From Bdellovibrionales bacterium RIFOXYD12_FULL_39_22 (lineage in GTDB: Bacteria; Bdellovibrionota; Bacteriovoracia; Bacteriovoracales; Bacteriovoracaceae): a stretch of DNA of 64,000 nucleotides. The notes below the pieces were generated by a model, which was not told the origin of the DNA, ran no database searches, and worked only from the letters and a program-made list of their open reading frames with translations. Shown here piece after piece: positions 56,221-64,000 of this stretch. The first letter of the stretch is position 1; every line of letters begins with the position of its first letter. Position numbers and translations under genes: made by a program. The stretch covers positions 1 through 64,000 of the forward strand of contig MEQL01000052.1 in the NCBI GenBank assembly GCA_001770205.1, in the 5' to 3' direction.

Positions 56221-57429
56221 TTAGAGAGTTGTCTGAACTGAAGTTGTTGTAGCAAAATTCTTAGAGATTATATATTTACGAGATATCCTAATTCCAATTG
56301 CTCCAATTGGGGCGGTAATGATAATGCTCAAAACAGAAATTGCTAATATTATCTCTCCGAAAGGAAGTCCCAATGCTAGAGGAATCGCACCGATAGCGGC
56401 CTGCACTGTGGCCTTTGGAAAAGAAGAGATTATGCAAAATAATTTTTCGTTCAACTCCAACTTCTTTCCATACAAAGAAAGTAAAACACCGCCAGCACGA
56501 CCAAATAGTCCAACAAAAATAAGCAAAATAGCATAAGGCCCAACCTTGGCCAATACTGATAAATTAACTTGTGCTCCTACTAGCACAAATAAAATAATCT
56601 CGGCCATAATCCAGACTTTGTTGAATTTGTCGGATAATCGATGTGCCAAGGCCTCATACTTTTCTAGAATAATAAATCCCATTCCCATTATTCCAACCAG
56701 GCCAGAAATTGGTATTGGAAGAATTTCTTCTATTTTAAAAAGGAAAATCGAGATAATTAAAAAGACAATTACTTTTTTTGTATCTCGAACGTGATACTTC
56801 TTAAAAAAACCAATAAATAAGTATCCTATCCCCGCACCCAAGATAGCACCCGAAATAATACCCAGAGGAATCTTGGCAATTGAATATACAATATGCTCAT
56901 TCTCATTTTGATAGGTTTGAACAAGAGAATTAAAAATTGTGATAACAAAAATATTATCGATGGCCGCACCGGCCAATAAAAAAGTGGGAATATATTTTTT
57001 ACTTCCGGCCATTTTAGTTTTCAAATCCATCATCTGGGGAACAACAATGGCCGGAGAGACTGAAGAGATAACAAGTCCCAACATCGCGGCCATTAAATAA
57101 GACATCTTAAAAAAATATGCTGCAAAAAAAAGAATAAAAATGGATTCAAATAAAACTGGCAGAACCCCTATCTTTATGGCGTCCAGCCCGACCACATTTA
57201 GCTCTGATTTGCTAACACCTAGGCCAACGCGAATCAAAATGATAATTAAAGCGAGAGACCTAAGATCAGCAGAAAATCGCAAAACATCTGAAAGAATAAA
57301 ATCAAATCCGCTAGGTCCTAATACAATCCCGGCCAATATCATTCCCAGAACACCAGGCAATCTAATTTGCTCAAACAGTACGTAGAAAATCAATGCGGTA
57401 GTAACAACTATTGCTATATTAAACAACAC
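56221..57429 (-). CDS. Cation:proton antiporter (CPA family)
   Basis: About 402 residues, 11-13 membrane segments throughout. LPGVLGMILAGIVLGPSGF near residue 25 and an Asp in AGAAIDNIFV near residue 157 fit the monovalent cation:proton antiporter fold. There is no C-terminal RCK domain, so it is NhaP/CPA2-like without the nucleotide-binding part. No ATG exists; TTG 57432, GTG 57429 or TTG 57426 follow AGAGG. It ends five bases from the convergent gcvP stop. Ion specificity cannot be told. Confidence 0.8.
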   Translation of the reverse strand: MLFNIAIVVTTALIFYVLFEQIRLPGVLGMILAGIVLGPSGFDFILSDVLRFSADLRSLALIIILIRVGLGVSKSELNVVGLDAIKIGVLPVLFESIFILFFAAYFFKMSYLMAAMLGLVISSVSPAIVVPQMMDLKTKMAGSKKYIPTFLLAGAAIDNIFVITIFNSLVQTYQNENEHIVYSIAKIPLGIISGAILGAGIGYLFIGFFKKYHVRDTKKVIVFLIISIFLFKIEEILPIPISGLVGIMGMGFIILEKYEALAHRLSDKFNKVWIMAEIILFVLVGAQVNLSVLAKVGPYAILLIFVGLFGRAGGVLLSLYGKKLELNEKLFCIISSFPKATVQAAIGAIPLALGLPFGEIILAISVLSIIITAPIGAIGIRISRKYIISKNFATTTSVQTTL

Positions 57430-57640
57430 CAATGCCTCTTATTTTTTATCGTTAATTTGCCCACTTCAGTACCAATTCATTGCTATTTATATAGCTTTTC
57501 CGTATCTTTAAAGTCTTTGCATTATAATTCTTTATGTAATTATTAACTTTATAATCATCCATTATTACTCCAAATTCCTTGGTACAGCCAACACTGTTTG
57601 CTAGATCAGTATATGCCATATTTTTAAAATCTCACGCTTG

Positions 57641-57688
57641 ACTTAACAAAGCAATGATGCTACTTAACCGTTAATTTACTTAACCGTG
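57641..57688. repeat. ACTTAAC repeated upstream of the 57716 gene
   Basis: ACTTAAC occurs at 57641, 57662 and 57678; the last two extend to the exact 11-mer TACTTAACCGT at 57661-57671 and 57677-57687 (16-bp period). A direct repeat in a promoter region usually marks a regulator site. No regulator gene is adjacent. Confidence 0.4.
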
Positions 57689-57715
57689 TTAACTATAACT
57701 TCAATAGGGGGTATT

Positions 57716-58957
57716 ATGAAAAAACAGTTTGCTACAGAGTACAATCCACTCTACTTTTTATCATCATTGGGGAACGGAGGACTTGCCGTTTCCTTCTTCA
57801 TCTACCTAATGTTCATGGTCAAACACCCAGATGCACCGATGGCCACATTTGGCCACGTTTACCCACTACTAACTGGATCAAATACTCGTATCGCCTTTCT
57901 AGTTGGTGCTGCTATGGCCGCAATTTTATATTTTACGTTTAGACATTTTTGGCTACTTGCACGCAATCTTAGCGCCTTTTCTGAATATAAAAAGAGTGAA
58001 GAATATCAAAAATTAATTACCTCTAACTCCGAAGTATCTCTTATGGCAATTCCTTTGACTTTGGCCATGAGTGTGAATGTCAGCTTTATAATTGGCGCAG
58101 TTTTTGTTCCAGGCCTTTGGAATATTGTTGAAACACTTTTTCCTTTTTCAATTATTGCTTTCACGGCCGTAGGAATTTTGGCACTAAAATATTTCGCTCA
58201 CTATGCCGCCCGAGTAATTACCAAAGGTGATTTTGATTTTATTCAAAATAATCATTTGGGACAGATGATCTCTAGCATGGCCTTCATTATGGTTTCGGTT
58301 GGCCTTGCTGCTCCTGCGGCAATGACTAAATCACCTGAACTTTCTGCCTTGGCCATTGTTTTATCTATTTTCTTTGGCAGTATTTCCCTGCTACTCATGA
58401 TGGTGAAAATGGTATTAGGTTTCAAATCAATTTTGCGCCAAGGCTTGGCAAAAGAATCTGCTCCTAGTATTTGGTCAGCAATTCCCATTTTAACACTCAT
58501 TGGAATAACAGGCGTACGCTTAACTTCTGCTGCTTTCCATAATTTTCTACACACTAATCCACCGGCGCTACTGATGTTTTTTGGATTGGCATTTATTATC
58601 TCTTTGCAAATCATTACCGGTTTTATTGGATATATCGTATTAAAGCGTGTTGGTTATTTTGAAGAATTTGTCTCTGGCCCAAAGAAAAGCGCTGGCAGCT
58701 TTGCACTGATTTGTCCTGGCGTTGCTTTTTTTGTTCTAGGTATGTTTTTTATCTCCTGGGGCCTTGTTAAAACAAATATTTTAACCATGTTTTCCCCTGC
58801 ATACTTTTTGATTTTGGCACCACTTGTCTTTGTCCAATTCAAAACAATTCATGTTTTAGGCAAATTGAACAAGAAACTTCTTACTGCCAGCACAACAGAA
58901 GATGATTTTTCAATCATTGAAAATATTAACCAAGGGCCATTGACTACGACGACTTAA
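57716..58957 (+). CDS. Multi-pass membrane protein, TsoY/TDT-like
   Basis: 413 residues from ATG 57716 (GGGGG upstream). About ten membrane segments. The opening YNPLYFLSSLGNGGLAVSFFIYLMF recalls the membrane family annotated as TsoY and loosely the tellurite-resistance/dicarboxylate (TDT) transporters. The substrate is unknown. It is alone downstream of the ACTTAAC repeats. Confidence 0.45.
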   Translation: MKKQFATEYNPLYFLSSLGNGGLAVSFFIYLMFMVKHPDAPMATFGHVYPLLTGSNTRIAFLVGAAMAAILYFTFRHFWLLARNLSAFSEYKKSEEYQKLITSNSEVSLMAIPLTLAMSVNVSFIIGAVFVPGLWNIVETLFPFSIIAFTAVGILALKYFAHYAARVITKGDFDFIQNNHLGQMISSMAFIMVSVGLAAPAAMTKSPELSALAIVLSIFFGSISLLLMMVKMVLGFKSILRQGLAKESAPSIWSAIPILTLIGITGVRLTSAAFHNFLHTNPPALLMFFGLAFIISLQIITGFIGYIVLKRVGYFEEFVSGPKKSAGSFALICPGVAFFVLGMFFISWGLVKTNILTMFSPAYFLILAPLVFVQFKTIHVLGKLNKKLLTASTTEDDFSIIENINQGPLTTTT

Positions 58958-59062
58958 TCGGATTGCTCTCACAAGTAGCAAGAAGCTACTCCTCCTAACA
59001 AACTAAACAGGTCAGGTAAAAGACTTGGCGTATGTGCTTATGATCAGATTAAAGACCACTTC

Positions 59063-59090
59063 GGACAGTAAGGTATCCCCCTTGCTGTCC
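59063..59090. other. 11-bp hairpin upstream of the HEAT-repeat gene
   Basis: GGACAGTAAGG pairs with CCTTGCTGTCC (ten canonical pairs and one G-T) around a six-base loop TATCCC. No T-run follows, so it is not a standard terminator. It sits in the leader of the 59186 gene and could be an RNA element. A smaller stem (AGTAGC/GCTACT) lies at 58974-58990. Confidence 0.5.
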
Positions 59091-59185
59091 CATACTGCGC
59101 CAATCGGCCATATTAGGGTTTATTGAATAAACTAAAATTCCGATACTTAAACAGAGAGGTTACTAACAAAAGAGGGTTGCCCGAA

Positions 59186-60505
59186 ATGGCAAGAAACTGT
59201 TACAAATTCATATCAACTTTAGGGCCTTTGAGTCTATCATTCTATAACGTCGTCATTTCTAAATTCCTTCTAATCGCTTATTCCATCACTGGAATTATCT
59301 ATGCAAATGAATTTGTAAGGCCGAACTCTCCTTTTGATTATGCCACTCAATCCGCCTTAACCGTAGAAAATACTCATGCTGTTTCTGGCGTAAAAGTTGC
59401 GTGGGCCAACTACGAAGCACTCCGGCGAGATTTTGTAATTCTTCGCAACTACTCAAATGATCAAATCGACAAGTGGCTTTTAAAAAATTTTTCGCGTATT
59501 GGAGCAGATCAACCCCTTTTAAATAATATTAGAAATTCTCCAATCCCTATAGATGAGTCCGCGCCAAAGGCCGTGGCATACCGCCCAGCAAACTGGCGCA
59601 GATCTGCTGCTTTGGAAGCACTTGATGACGATGGTAACATTGTCGGAATGGTTGATATTAAAGGATTCGGACATGGTGCTCAATCAGAGTTTGTATACAA
59701 TGATGGAACGAGATCCGAAATTCCCTCTAGTAATTCTGCTTATAAACAAGTCGAAGAGGCGAAAAAACTGCAAGGAAAAATAGACGCGTTGAATAAATTA
59801 AAAGTCAGAGGACACAGCAATGGCCTTATGAGTTTAGGTGAGGCAATCGCTGAAATGATAAGAGAGCAGGCCATTTCCAAAATATTTAAACACTCGGCCA
59901 GCGGATTAGAGGCCGTTGAATCCTATGCGATACTAAAACTTCCATTTAATATTTTAAAAGAGGATGGACAAGAAGAGCCTGCTTCTCTTTACTTACGACA
60001 GGCCAATGAGGGAAGAAATAGTGGATTATTTACACCATCGTTTGCTTACCGTGATCGATCAGGAAAGTTTCAATATACATCTTCAGGATCTGCCATTGAT
60101 TTTGGAGGAGCTACTTTTGAGGAAATTGAAATTGCAAGACTATGGGGAGAATCAATTCTGCAACAACCTGGCAAATGGGATCCTCAAAAAACAAAACCAT
60201 GGGAATATGCCCATGACACAGCATGGGCATACGCCAAACAAGGTAATCGCCAAATTATTGAAACACATCGGCAAGAAATGTTATCAGAAATAGATAATTG
60301 GATTGCTAAACATCCAGAAATTTTTTCATCTAATGGCGACAATAGTGAATACCTCAACTGGGTGGAGAAACATAAGGATCTGCCATACTCTGAAAAAAAG
60401 CTTGCCTTTAATAAATTTCAAAAAACAAACCTCCTCCTTCTTGGATTGAAAAGGCCGTTCTCGGAAATGACTGGGAATATGCTGAAAAAGCAGTCCTTAC
60501 TTTAA
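59186..60505 (+). CDS. 5' part of a frameshifted secreted HEAT-repeat protein
   Basis: 440 residues from ATG 59186 (AGAGGG upstream); a TTG at 59123 is the alternative. A signal segment lies at about 10-40. The middle part has motifs such as GMVDIKGFGHGAQSE, GHSNGLMSLGEAI, ESYAILKLPF and LYLRQANEGRNSG that look like a conserved, unknown (possibly kinase-like) domain. The last about 24 codons (from LLLLGLKRPF) are out of place: reading from base 60430 in the next frame gives PPPSWIEKAVL, which continues into the HEAT part. The gene appears broken or misread near 60419-60430. Confidence 0.6.
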   Translation: MARNCYKFISTLGPLSLSFYNVVISKFLLIAYSITGIIYANEFVRPNSPFDYATQSALTVENTHAVSGVKVAWANYEALRRDFVILRNYSNDQIDKWLLKNFSRIGADQPLLNNIRNSPIPIDESAPKAVAYRPANWRRSAALEALDDDGNIVGMVDIKGFGHGAQSEFVYNDGTRSEIPSSNSAYKQVEEAKKLQGKIDALNKLKVRGHSNGLMSLGEAIAEMIREQAISKIFKHSASGLEAVESYAILKLPFNILKEDGQEEPASLYLRQANEGRNSGLFTPSFAYRDRSGKFQYTSSGSAIDFGGATFEEIEIARLWGESILQQPGKWDPQKTKPWEYAHDTAWAYAKQGNRQIIETHRQEMLSEIDNWIAKHPEIFSSNGDNSEYLNWVEKHKDLPYSEKKLAFNKFQKTNLLLLGLKRPFSEMTGNMLKKQSLL

Positions 60506-60603
60506 ACAAGTACAACGACAAAGAATCACTATCCATTATTGGAAAAGTTTTTTCAGATCCAATTTTAAAAAAACGCGGAGGAAGAATCAGGGAAAATGCA
60601 ATA

Positions 60604-61554
60604 ATGGCATTGATTAAAAATCAAGAAAAAGAGGTAATTGATTTAATTGAAATTGCATTATCAGATGAAAACGTAGACGTAAAAATAAGCGCACTAAAGG
60701 TACTGGCAGATGCAGATAGAGATGATCAGCGCTTTTTTACGTTACTTAAAAAGGCACTTAACGATGATAATTTGGCCGTCAAGCAAAATGCTATACTTTC
60801 CCTCTCCGGCAACCAAAATCCAGAAGCATTCGCTTTAATAAATGATCTTCTAGAGAATCCAAATGATGAGATTAGAAAATTTGCTGCGATGGCACTATCT
60901 GGGCATAAAAACAATCCACAATCACTAATGTTGATTAAAAAAGCACTTAACGATAGTAGTTTGAAAGTCAAAGAGAGCGCCTTGCTATCACTGGCCGGAC
61001 GCACTGATGATGAATCTATCGCTTTGATAGAAAAATATCTTTTTACGACAGATCCTTCGTTGATAAAACTAAAAGAACATGCGGCAATGGCCCTCTATGG
61101 CATCCATGACATAAAAGCGCTAGTTTTGATAGAAAAAGCACTCGATATACAAGAATACTTCGTACAGTATAAAGCAATTCTAGCACTATCTGGATACAAC
61201 GATAACGAGTCATTGAAGGTTATAAGGAAGGCCTTTAATATTAAAGAACATGATTTTAAAATTGATGTTCTAAAAACCTTGTGCGGACGAACCGACCAAG
61301 GCTCACTGGAGCTATTAGAGGAAATAATTCGCGGGGAAAATGGCAAATTACGAAATTTGGCAATTGATCTTCTGGCCCTACGAGAAGATTTTCATGCCAC
61401 TAAACTAATAAAAAAACTACTTGAAACAGATAAATCATTAAGTAATATGGAGCGCGGCCGTCTTGAGTATGGCCTATTAAAAGAAATGGTTGCCAAGAAA
61501 ACTACAACTGCAAAGTGCCTGGCCTTAGCATTGCAAAGACTTTCCTCCAAATAA
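60604..61554 (+). CDS. HEAT-repeat 3' part of the split gene
   Basis: 316 residues if started at ATG 60604. Eight or so HEAT-like helical repeats of about 30 residues (for example VKISALKVLADADRDDQRFFTLLKKALNDDN), a protein-binding solenoid. The frame is open upstream to about 60421 with sensible sequence (EKAVLGNDWEYAEKAVL), so the true N-terminus is probably the preceding gene. As a free protein it would lack an export signal. Ends about 28 bases before a bidirectional terminator. Confidence 0.65.
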   Translation: MALIKNQEKEVIDLIEIALSDENVDVKISALKVLADADRDDQRFFTLLKKALNDDNLAVKQNAILSLSGNQNPEAFALINDLLENPNDEIRKFAAMALSGHKNNPQSLMLIKKALNDSSLKVKESALLSLAGRTDDESIALIEKYLFTTDPSLIKLKEHAAMALYGIHDIKALVLIEKALDIQEYFVQYKAILALSGYNDNESLKVIRKAFNIKEHDFKIDVLKTLCGRTDQGSLELLEEIIRGENGKLRNLAIDLLALREDFHATKLIKKLLETDKSLSNMERGRLEYGLLKEMVAKKTTTAKCLALALQRLSSK

Positions 61555-61581
61555 CTTTGAACATTGTAATATAAAAAAAAG

Positions 61582-61606
61582 AGAGGCCCTCATCCTGAGG
61601 GCCTCT
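61582..61606. terminator. Bidirectional intrinsic terminator
   Basis: AGAGGCCCTCA, loop TCC, TGAGGGCCTCT: an 11-bp perfect stem. An A-run lies on its left side and a T-rich tract on its right, so it can stop transcription in both directions, between the HEAT gene (plus) and the protease gene (minus). Confidence 0.85.
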
Positions 61607-61677
61607 TCTTTCATGTAGACACCAAATTAATGATGTCTATATTTAACTATTAATTTCGTGCTAATAGAAAAATTTGA

Positions 61678-62571
61678 TCAATTATTTGCCAAAATCTTCA
61701 TCAATGCTTTTATATTCGTAATTCTGGTAACATCCTCTCCCCGACAACCATCCTCAGTGCACTGTTGTGGACGGCGACAGCGTGAGTCGTAATCATAAAC
61801 ATAGTCATTTTCTCCTCTAACCAAGATTCCTTCAACTACTCCAGTTTGACTATCAAATACCGCTGACCCGGAATTACCTCCAAAAGTATCTAAATTAGTC
61901 ACAAAATATTTCGCAAAGGCCGTCTCGCGTACACGCGCTCCTGCAGAAATTTTAGTTGGCAGGCCAGATGGGTGGCCAATTACTACAACCTCAGTATTCA
62001 TGCCAATTTTTCCTTCTCTTCTTACAATAAGTGGGGCACGATCTGTCACCGGTCGGTCCAATTTTATCAGTGCATAGTCGTCACTATTTGATGAAGACTG
62101 GGCCCTTTCAACAATCGACACACAAGAATAAACACTACTTTTTAACAATGTTGAAATAATCGGACGGCCCTCGTCAGTAACATTATAATCAAAGGCCCAT
62201 TTGAATCCATCACAATCACTCTGCTTGGTCACGCAATGTCCAGCAGTAACCAGCAAATCTGGCCCCACCAAAAAACCAGAACATCGGGCAACGGCAGTTT
62301 GATTGGCAAAACGCTCATCAGCACAGAGATTCATTCCCGACTGTAAAGTTCCACCTTTGATCGTATAATAGTCACTAACACCGTCGTCAATAAAAGTAGA
62401 ATTGCCGATTTGTGCAGCAGTTGACTGCGCTAACTGAAGATGTAATCCATCAGTTGCTTCGAAGAGATCAAGTCGATTATCGTCACCGTATATAACTTTA
62501 TTGCGAGCAAACAATGACGAAGATAAAATTAATAATATGCCAACAATTGCAGAAACCATCCATGAATTCAT
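61678..62571 (-). CDS. Secreted trypsin-like serine protease
   Basis: 297 residues. Signal peptide 1-22 (ending LFA). Catalytic triad: H112 in VTAGHC, D165 in SDDYALIKLD and S234 in GGNSGSAV. Several Cys suggest disulfides. It resembles V8/glutamyl-endopeptidase-like proteases more than mammalian trypsin. Likely extracellular or periplasmic protein degradation. AAGGATG precedes ATG. Confidence 0.85.
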   Translation of the reverse strand: MNSWMVSAIVGILLILSSSLFARNKVIYGDDNRLDLFEATDGLHLQLAQSTAAQIGNSTFIDDGVSDYYTIKGGTLQSGMNLCADERFANQTAVARCSGFLVGPDLLVTAGHCVTKQSDCDGFKWAFDYNVTDEGRPIISTLLKSSVYSCVSIVERAQSSSNSDDYALIKLDRPVTDRAPLIVRREGKIGMNTEVVVIGHPSGLPTKISAGARVRETAFAKYFVTNLDTFGGNSGSAVFDSQTGVVEGILVRGENDYVYDYDSRCRRPQQCTEDGCRGEDVTRITNIKALMKILANN

Positions 62572-62706
62572 AAATACACATCCTTGGTAATTAATTAGCG
62601 TTTAAAACGAAAAAAGAACTGCCATGTTCTCATTCGTCAGAAGAAACCTAATGTTCCTCCCATTACTGCTTTGAATAATTATCTGGAAGCAATTTCTAGT
62701 TGACAA

Positions 62707-63087
62707 CTAACAACTTCTTACATGAGTAGAATCTGTTCGAAAACTCCAGCGCCGCCCATCCATATCAATCAGGTAAAACACTCCACTTTTATCCTCTATA
62801 ATAATTTCTCTACTCAGCTCTTCTTTGCGATACAACAAAAAACGCCCTTTCTTTATTAATGCTTCTAACTCTTCACTAGTATCCATGAGAAAATTTAAAT
62901 CTGTTGGAACAACTTTTTCTCTGTTATCTGAAGAAATATTCACAAAGCGAAAGCAAATACCATCATAGAATAAATCAACATCGCATCCGTTTGCCACTGT
63001 ATCAACATCCAAAAGCTGGCCCAAAAAATTGGCCAGCAAATTCTTATTAGTTGTATATATGGTTATACCAGAAAAAGAGATACTCAT
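62707..63087 (-). CDS. Small VOC (glyoxalase-fold)-like protein coupled to ftsH
   Basis: 126 residues. The pattern ITIYTTNKNLLANFLGQLLDV at the start and YLIDMDGRRWSF at the end are like one half of a glyoxalase/VOC fold, but the metal residues are not evident, and no enzyme activity can be assigned. ATG overlaps the ftsH stop (TAATG), so it is cotranslated with it. Confidence 0.5.
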   Translation of the reverse strand: MSISFSGITIYTTNKNLLANFLGQLLDVDTVANGCDVDLFYDGICFRFVNISSDNREKVVPTDLNFLMDTSEELEALIKKGRFLLYRKEELSREIIIEDKSGVFYLIDMDGRRWSFRTDSTHVRSC

Positions 63088-64000
63088 TATACCGGGGCAG
63101 GATTGGGGATTTTTCCATTACTAGCTAGGTCACTATCTTTGTTATCATTGGTGCTGATTTCTTGTGAGGCAGATGGATGATTATTGCCATCATTTTTCTT
63201 GTTATTAAATACTGGCACTCCAATATCTTTTCCATCAACGATATCACGAATCTGTGCATAATCTAACGTTTCCCAAATAATAAGTTTTTCTGCAAGTCGA
63301 GTTAGGGCCTCGCGATGTTGCGTTAAAATTCCCACCGCTTGTTTGTAGTTGTTATCAATCAGAGAAAATACTTCATCATCGATATCACGAGCTTTGCTTT
63401 CAGAATAACCATTTTGTTCAATGGGGTTAGCGAAAGGGGAAATTCCAGTTTTTTCAAAACGAATAGGGCCCAATTTTTTTGACATCCCCCAATGACAAAC
63501 CATTTTATGTGCTAATGCCGTTGCCCGTTCAATATCATTACTAGCACCGTTGGTAATTTCTCCAAAAACTAGCTCCTCGGCACAACGCCCGCCCATTAAA
63601 AAAGAAATATAGTTACGGGCCTTTTCTGAACTTAAGCTTAGCATGTCCTCATTTGGTAGTGTCTGAGTTACTCCCAGTGCTGCGCCTCGAGGAATAATGC
63701 TAACTTTGTGAATAGGATCTGTCTGCGGAAGATTCATGCCAACCAGTGTATGGCCGGCCTCATGATAGGCAGTATTACGCTTTTCTTTGTCGGATAAAAC
63801 CATAGAACGTCTCTCCGAACCCATTAAAACTTTGTCTTTAGCATATTCGAAGTCTACATTTTCCAATCCCTTCTTATTCAAGCGAGCTGCTTGCAACGCC
63901 GCCTCATTTACCAAGTTGGCCAAATCTGCTCCAGAAAAACCTGGGGTGCCTTTGGCAATATCATCCAAGCGAACATCACCATTAAGTGGCGTTTTTCCTG
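63087..64000 (-). CDS. ftsH: ATP-dependent zinc metalloprotease FtsH, C-terminal part (runs off the window)
   Basis: About 303 residues are in view; the N-terminus and AAA core lie beyond base 64000. Visible are the end of the AAA module (GTPGFSGADLANLVNEAAL), the protease motif HEAGH with following VGMNLP, GRCAEEL with the third zinc ligand region, and a Lys/Asn/Ser-rich tail ending in PAPV. FtsH is the membrane-anchored protease that degrades misfolded and regulatory proteins. Coupled to the VOC-like gene downstream. Confidence 0.95.
   Translation of the reverse strand, partial: GKTPLNGDVRLDDIAKGTPGFSGADLANLVNEAALQAARLNKKGLENVDFEYAKDKVLMGSERRSMVLSDKEKRNTAYHEAGHTLVGMNLPQTDPIHKVSIIPRGAALGVTQTLPNEDMLSLSSEKARNYISFLMGGRCAEELVFGEITNGASNDIERATALAHKMVCHWGMSKKLGPIRFEKTGISPFANPIEQNGYSESKARDIDDEVFSLIDNNYKQAVGILTQHREALTRLAEKLIIWETLDYAQIRDIVDGKDIGVPVFNNKKNDGNNHPSASQEISTNDNKDSDLASNGKIPNPAPV

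Noticed and set aside
1..64000. tRNA, rRNA and CRISPR arrays
   Set aside because: I scanned the gaps by eye and saw no cloverleaf-like or regularly repeated arrays; a covariance-model scan was not possible.

Overview
The window reads as a compact, AT-rich chromosomal segment of a Gram-negative bacterium with many predicted lipoproteins, secreted hydrolases and outer-membrane proteins. The best guess is a member of the Bdellovibrionota, probably the Bacteriovoracia (Bdellovibrio-and-like organisms). This rests on a Myxococcus/Bdellovibrio-type Agl-Glt gliding locus, several cyclic-di-GMP signalling proteins, a stripped-down Tad pilus locus and secreted nucleases and peptidases of the kind a predator or scavenger uses. 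No rRNA, tRNA, CRISPR array or intact mobile element was found. The lineage is an inference, not shown by any marker gene.

Layout. 1-6.5 kb is accessory: an RHH/PIN toxin-antitoxin pair, a gluzincin peptidase, an IstB remnant of an IS21-type element, an M55 aminopeptidase and a secreted TraB/ChaN-like protein, separated by four gaps of about 360-560 bp. 6.6-9.6 kb holds RF3 and a secreted HNH nuclease with a duplicated, degenerate N-terminal half. 9.8-19.4 kb is the gliding-type locus: AglR-like channel, two TolR/ExbD proteins, a long TPR protein, a TPR lipoprotein, an FHA-TM-AgmX/PglI protein, then two paralogous membrane PilZ proteins and a response regulator. A 597-residue multi-receiver protein faces it. 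21.3-26.4 kb has proB-proA and a secreted metallopeptidase-barrel protein. 26.4-36.5 kb carries a diguanylate cyclase and a run of envelope proteins, mostly of unknown function, including FecR, DUF1104-like and PAP2 proteins. 36.6-42.7 kb is housekeeping: a DTW tRNA-modifying enzyme, SthA, a U32 protein, GDP-mannose pyrophosphorylase and a SPOR protein.

42.9-47.6 kb is a reduced Tad-like pilus locus (pilin, pseudopilin-like proteins, secretin, TadA/CpaF ATPase) with no TadB/TadC platform in view. It is followed by an HD-GYP response regulator and a CheX-receiver fusion. 50-57.4 kb has an M28 aminopeptidase, a lipoprotein, RsmJ, a single-chain glycine decarboxylase that looks like fused GcvPA and GcvPB, and an antiporter. 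57.7-64 kb has a multi-pass membrane protein, a HEAT-repeat gene split by a frameshift, a trypsin-like protease, and FtsH (cut by the window end) coupled to a small VOC-like gene.

Two genome-scale signals stand out. The palindrome GGCC is strongly over-represented in core genes, often joining one codon to an Ala codon (AAG GCC, GAG GCC), although the genome otherwise favours A/T-ending codons. It is rarer in the accessory stretch. Genes are also packed tightly, with TAATG, ATGA and GTGA couplings and convergent genes that share stop-codon bases.
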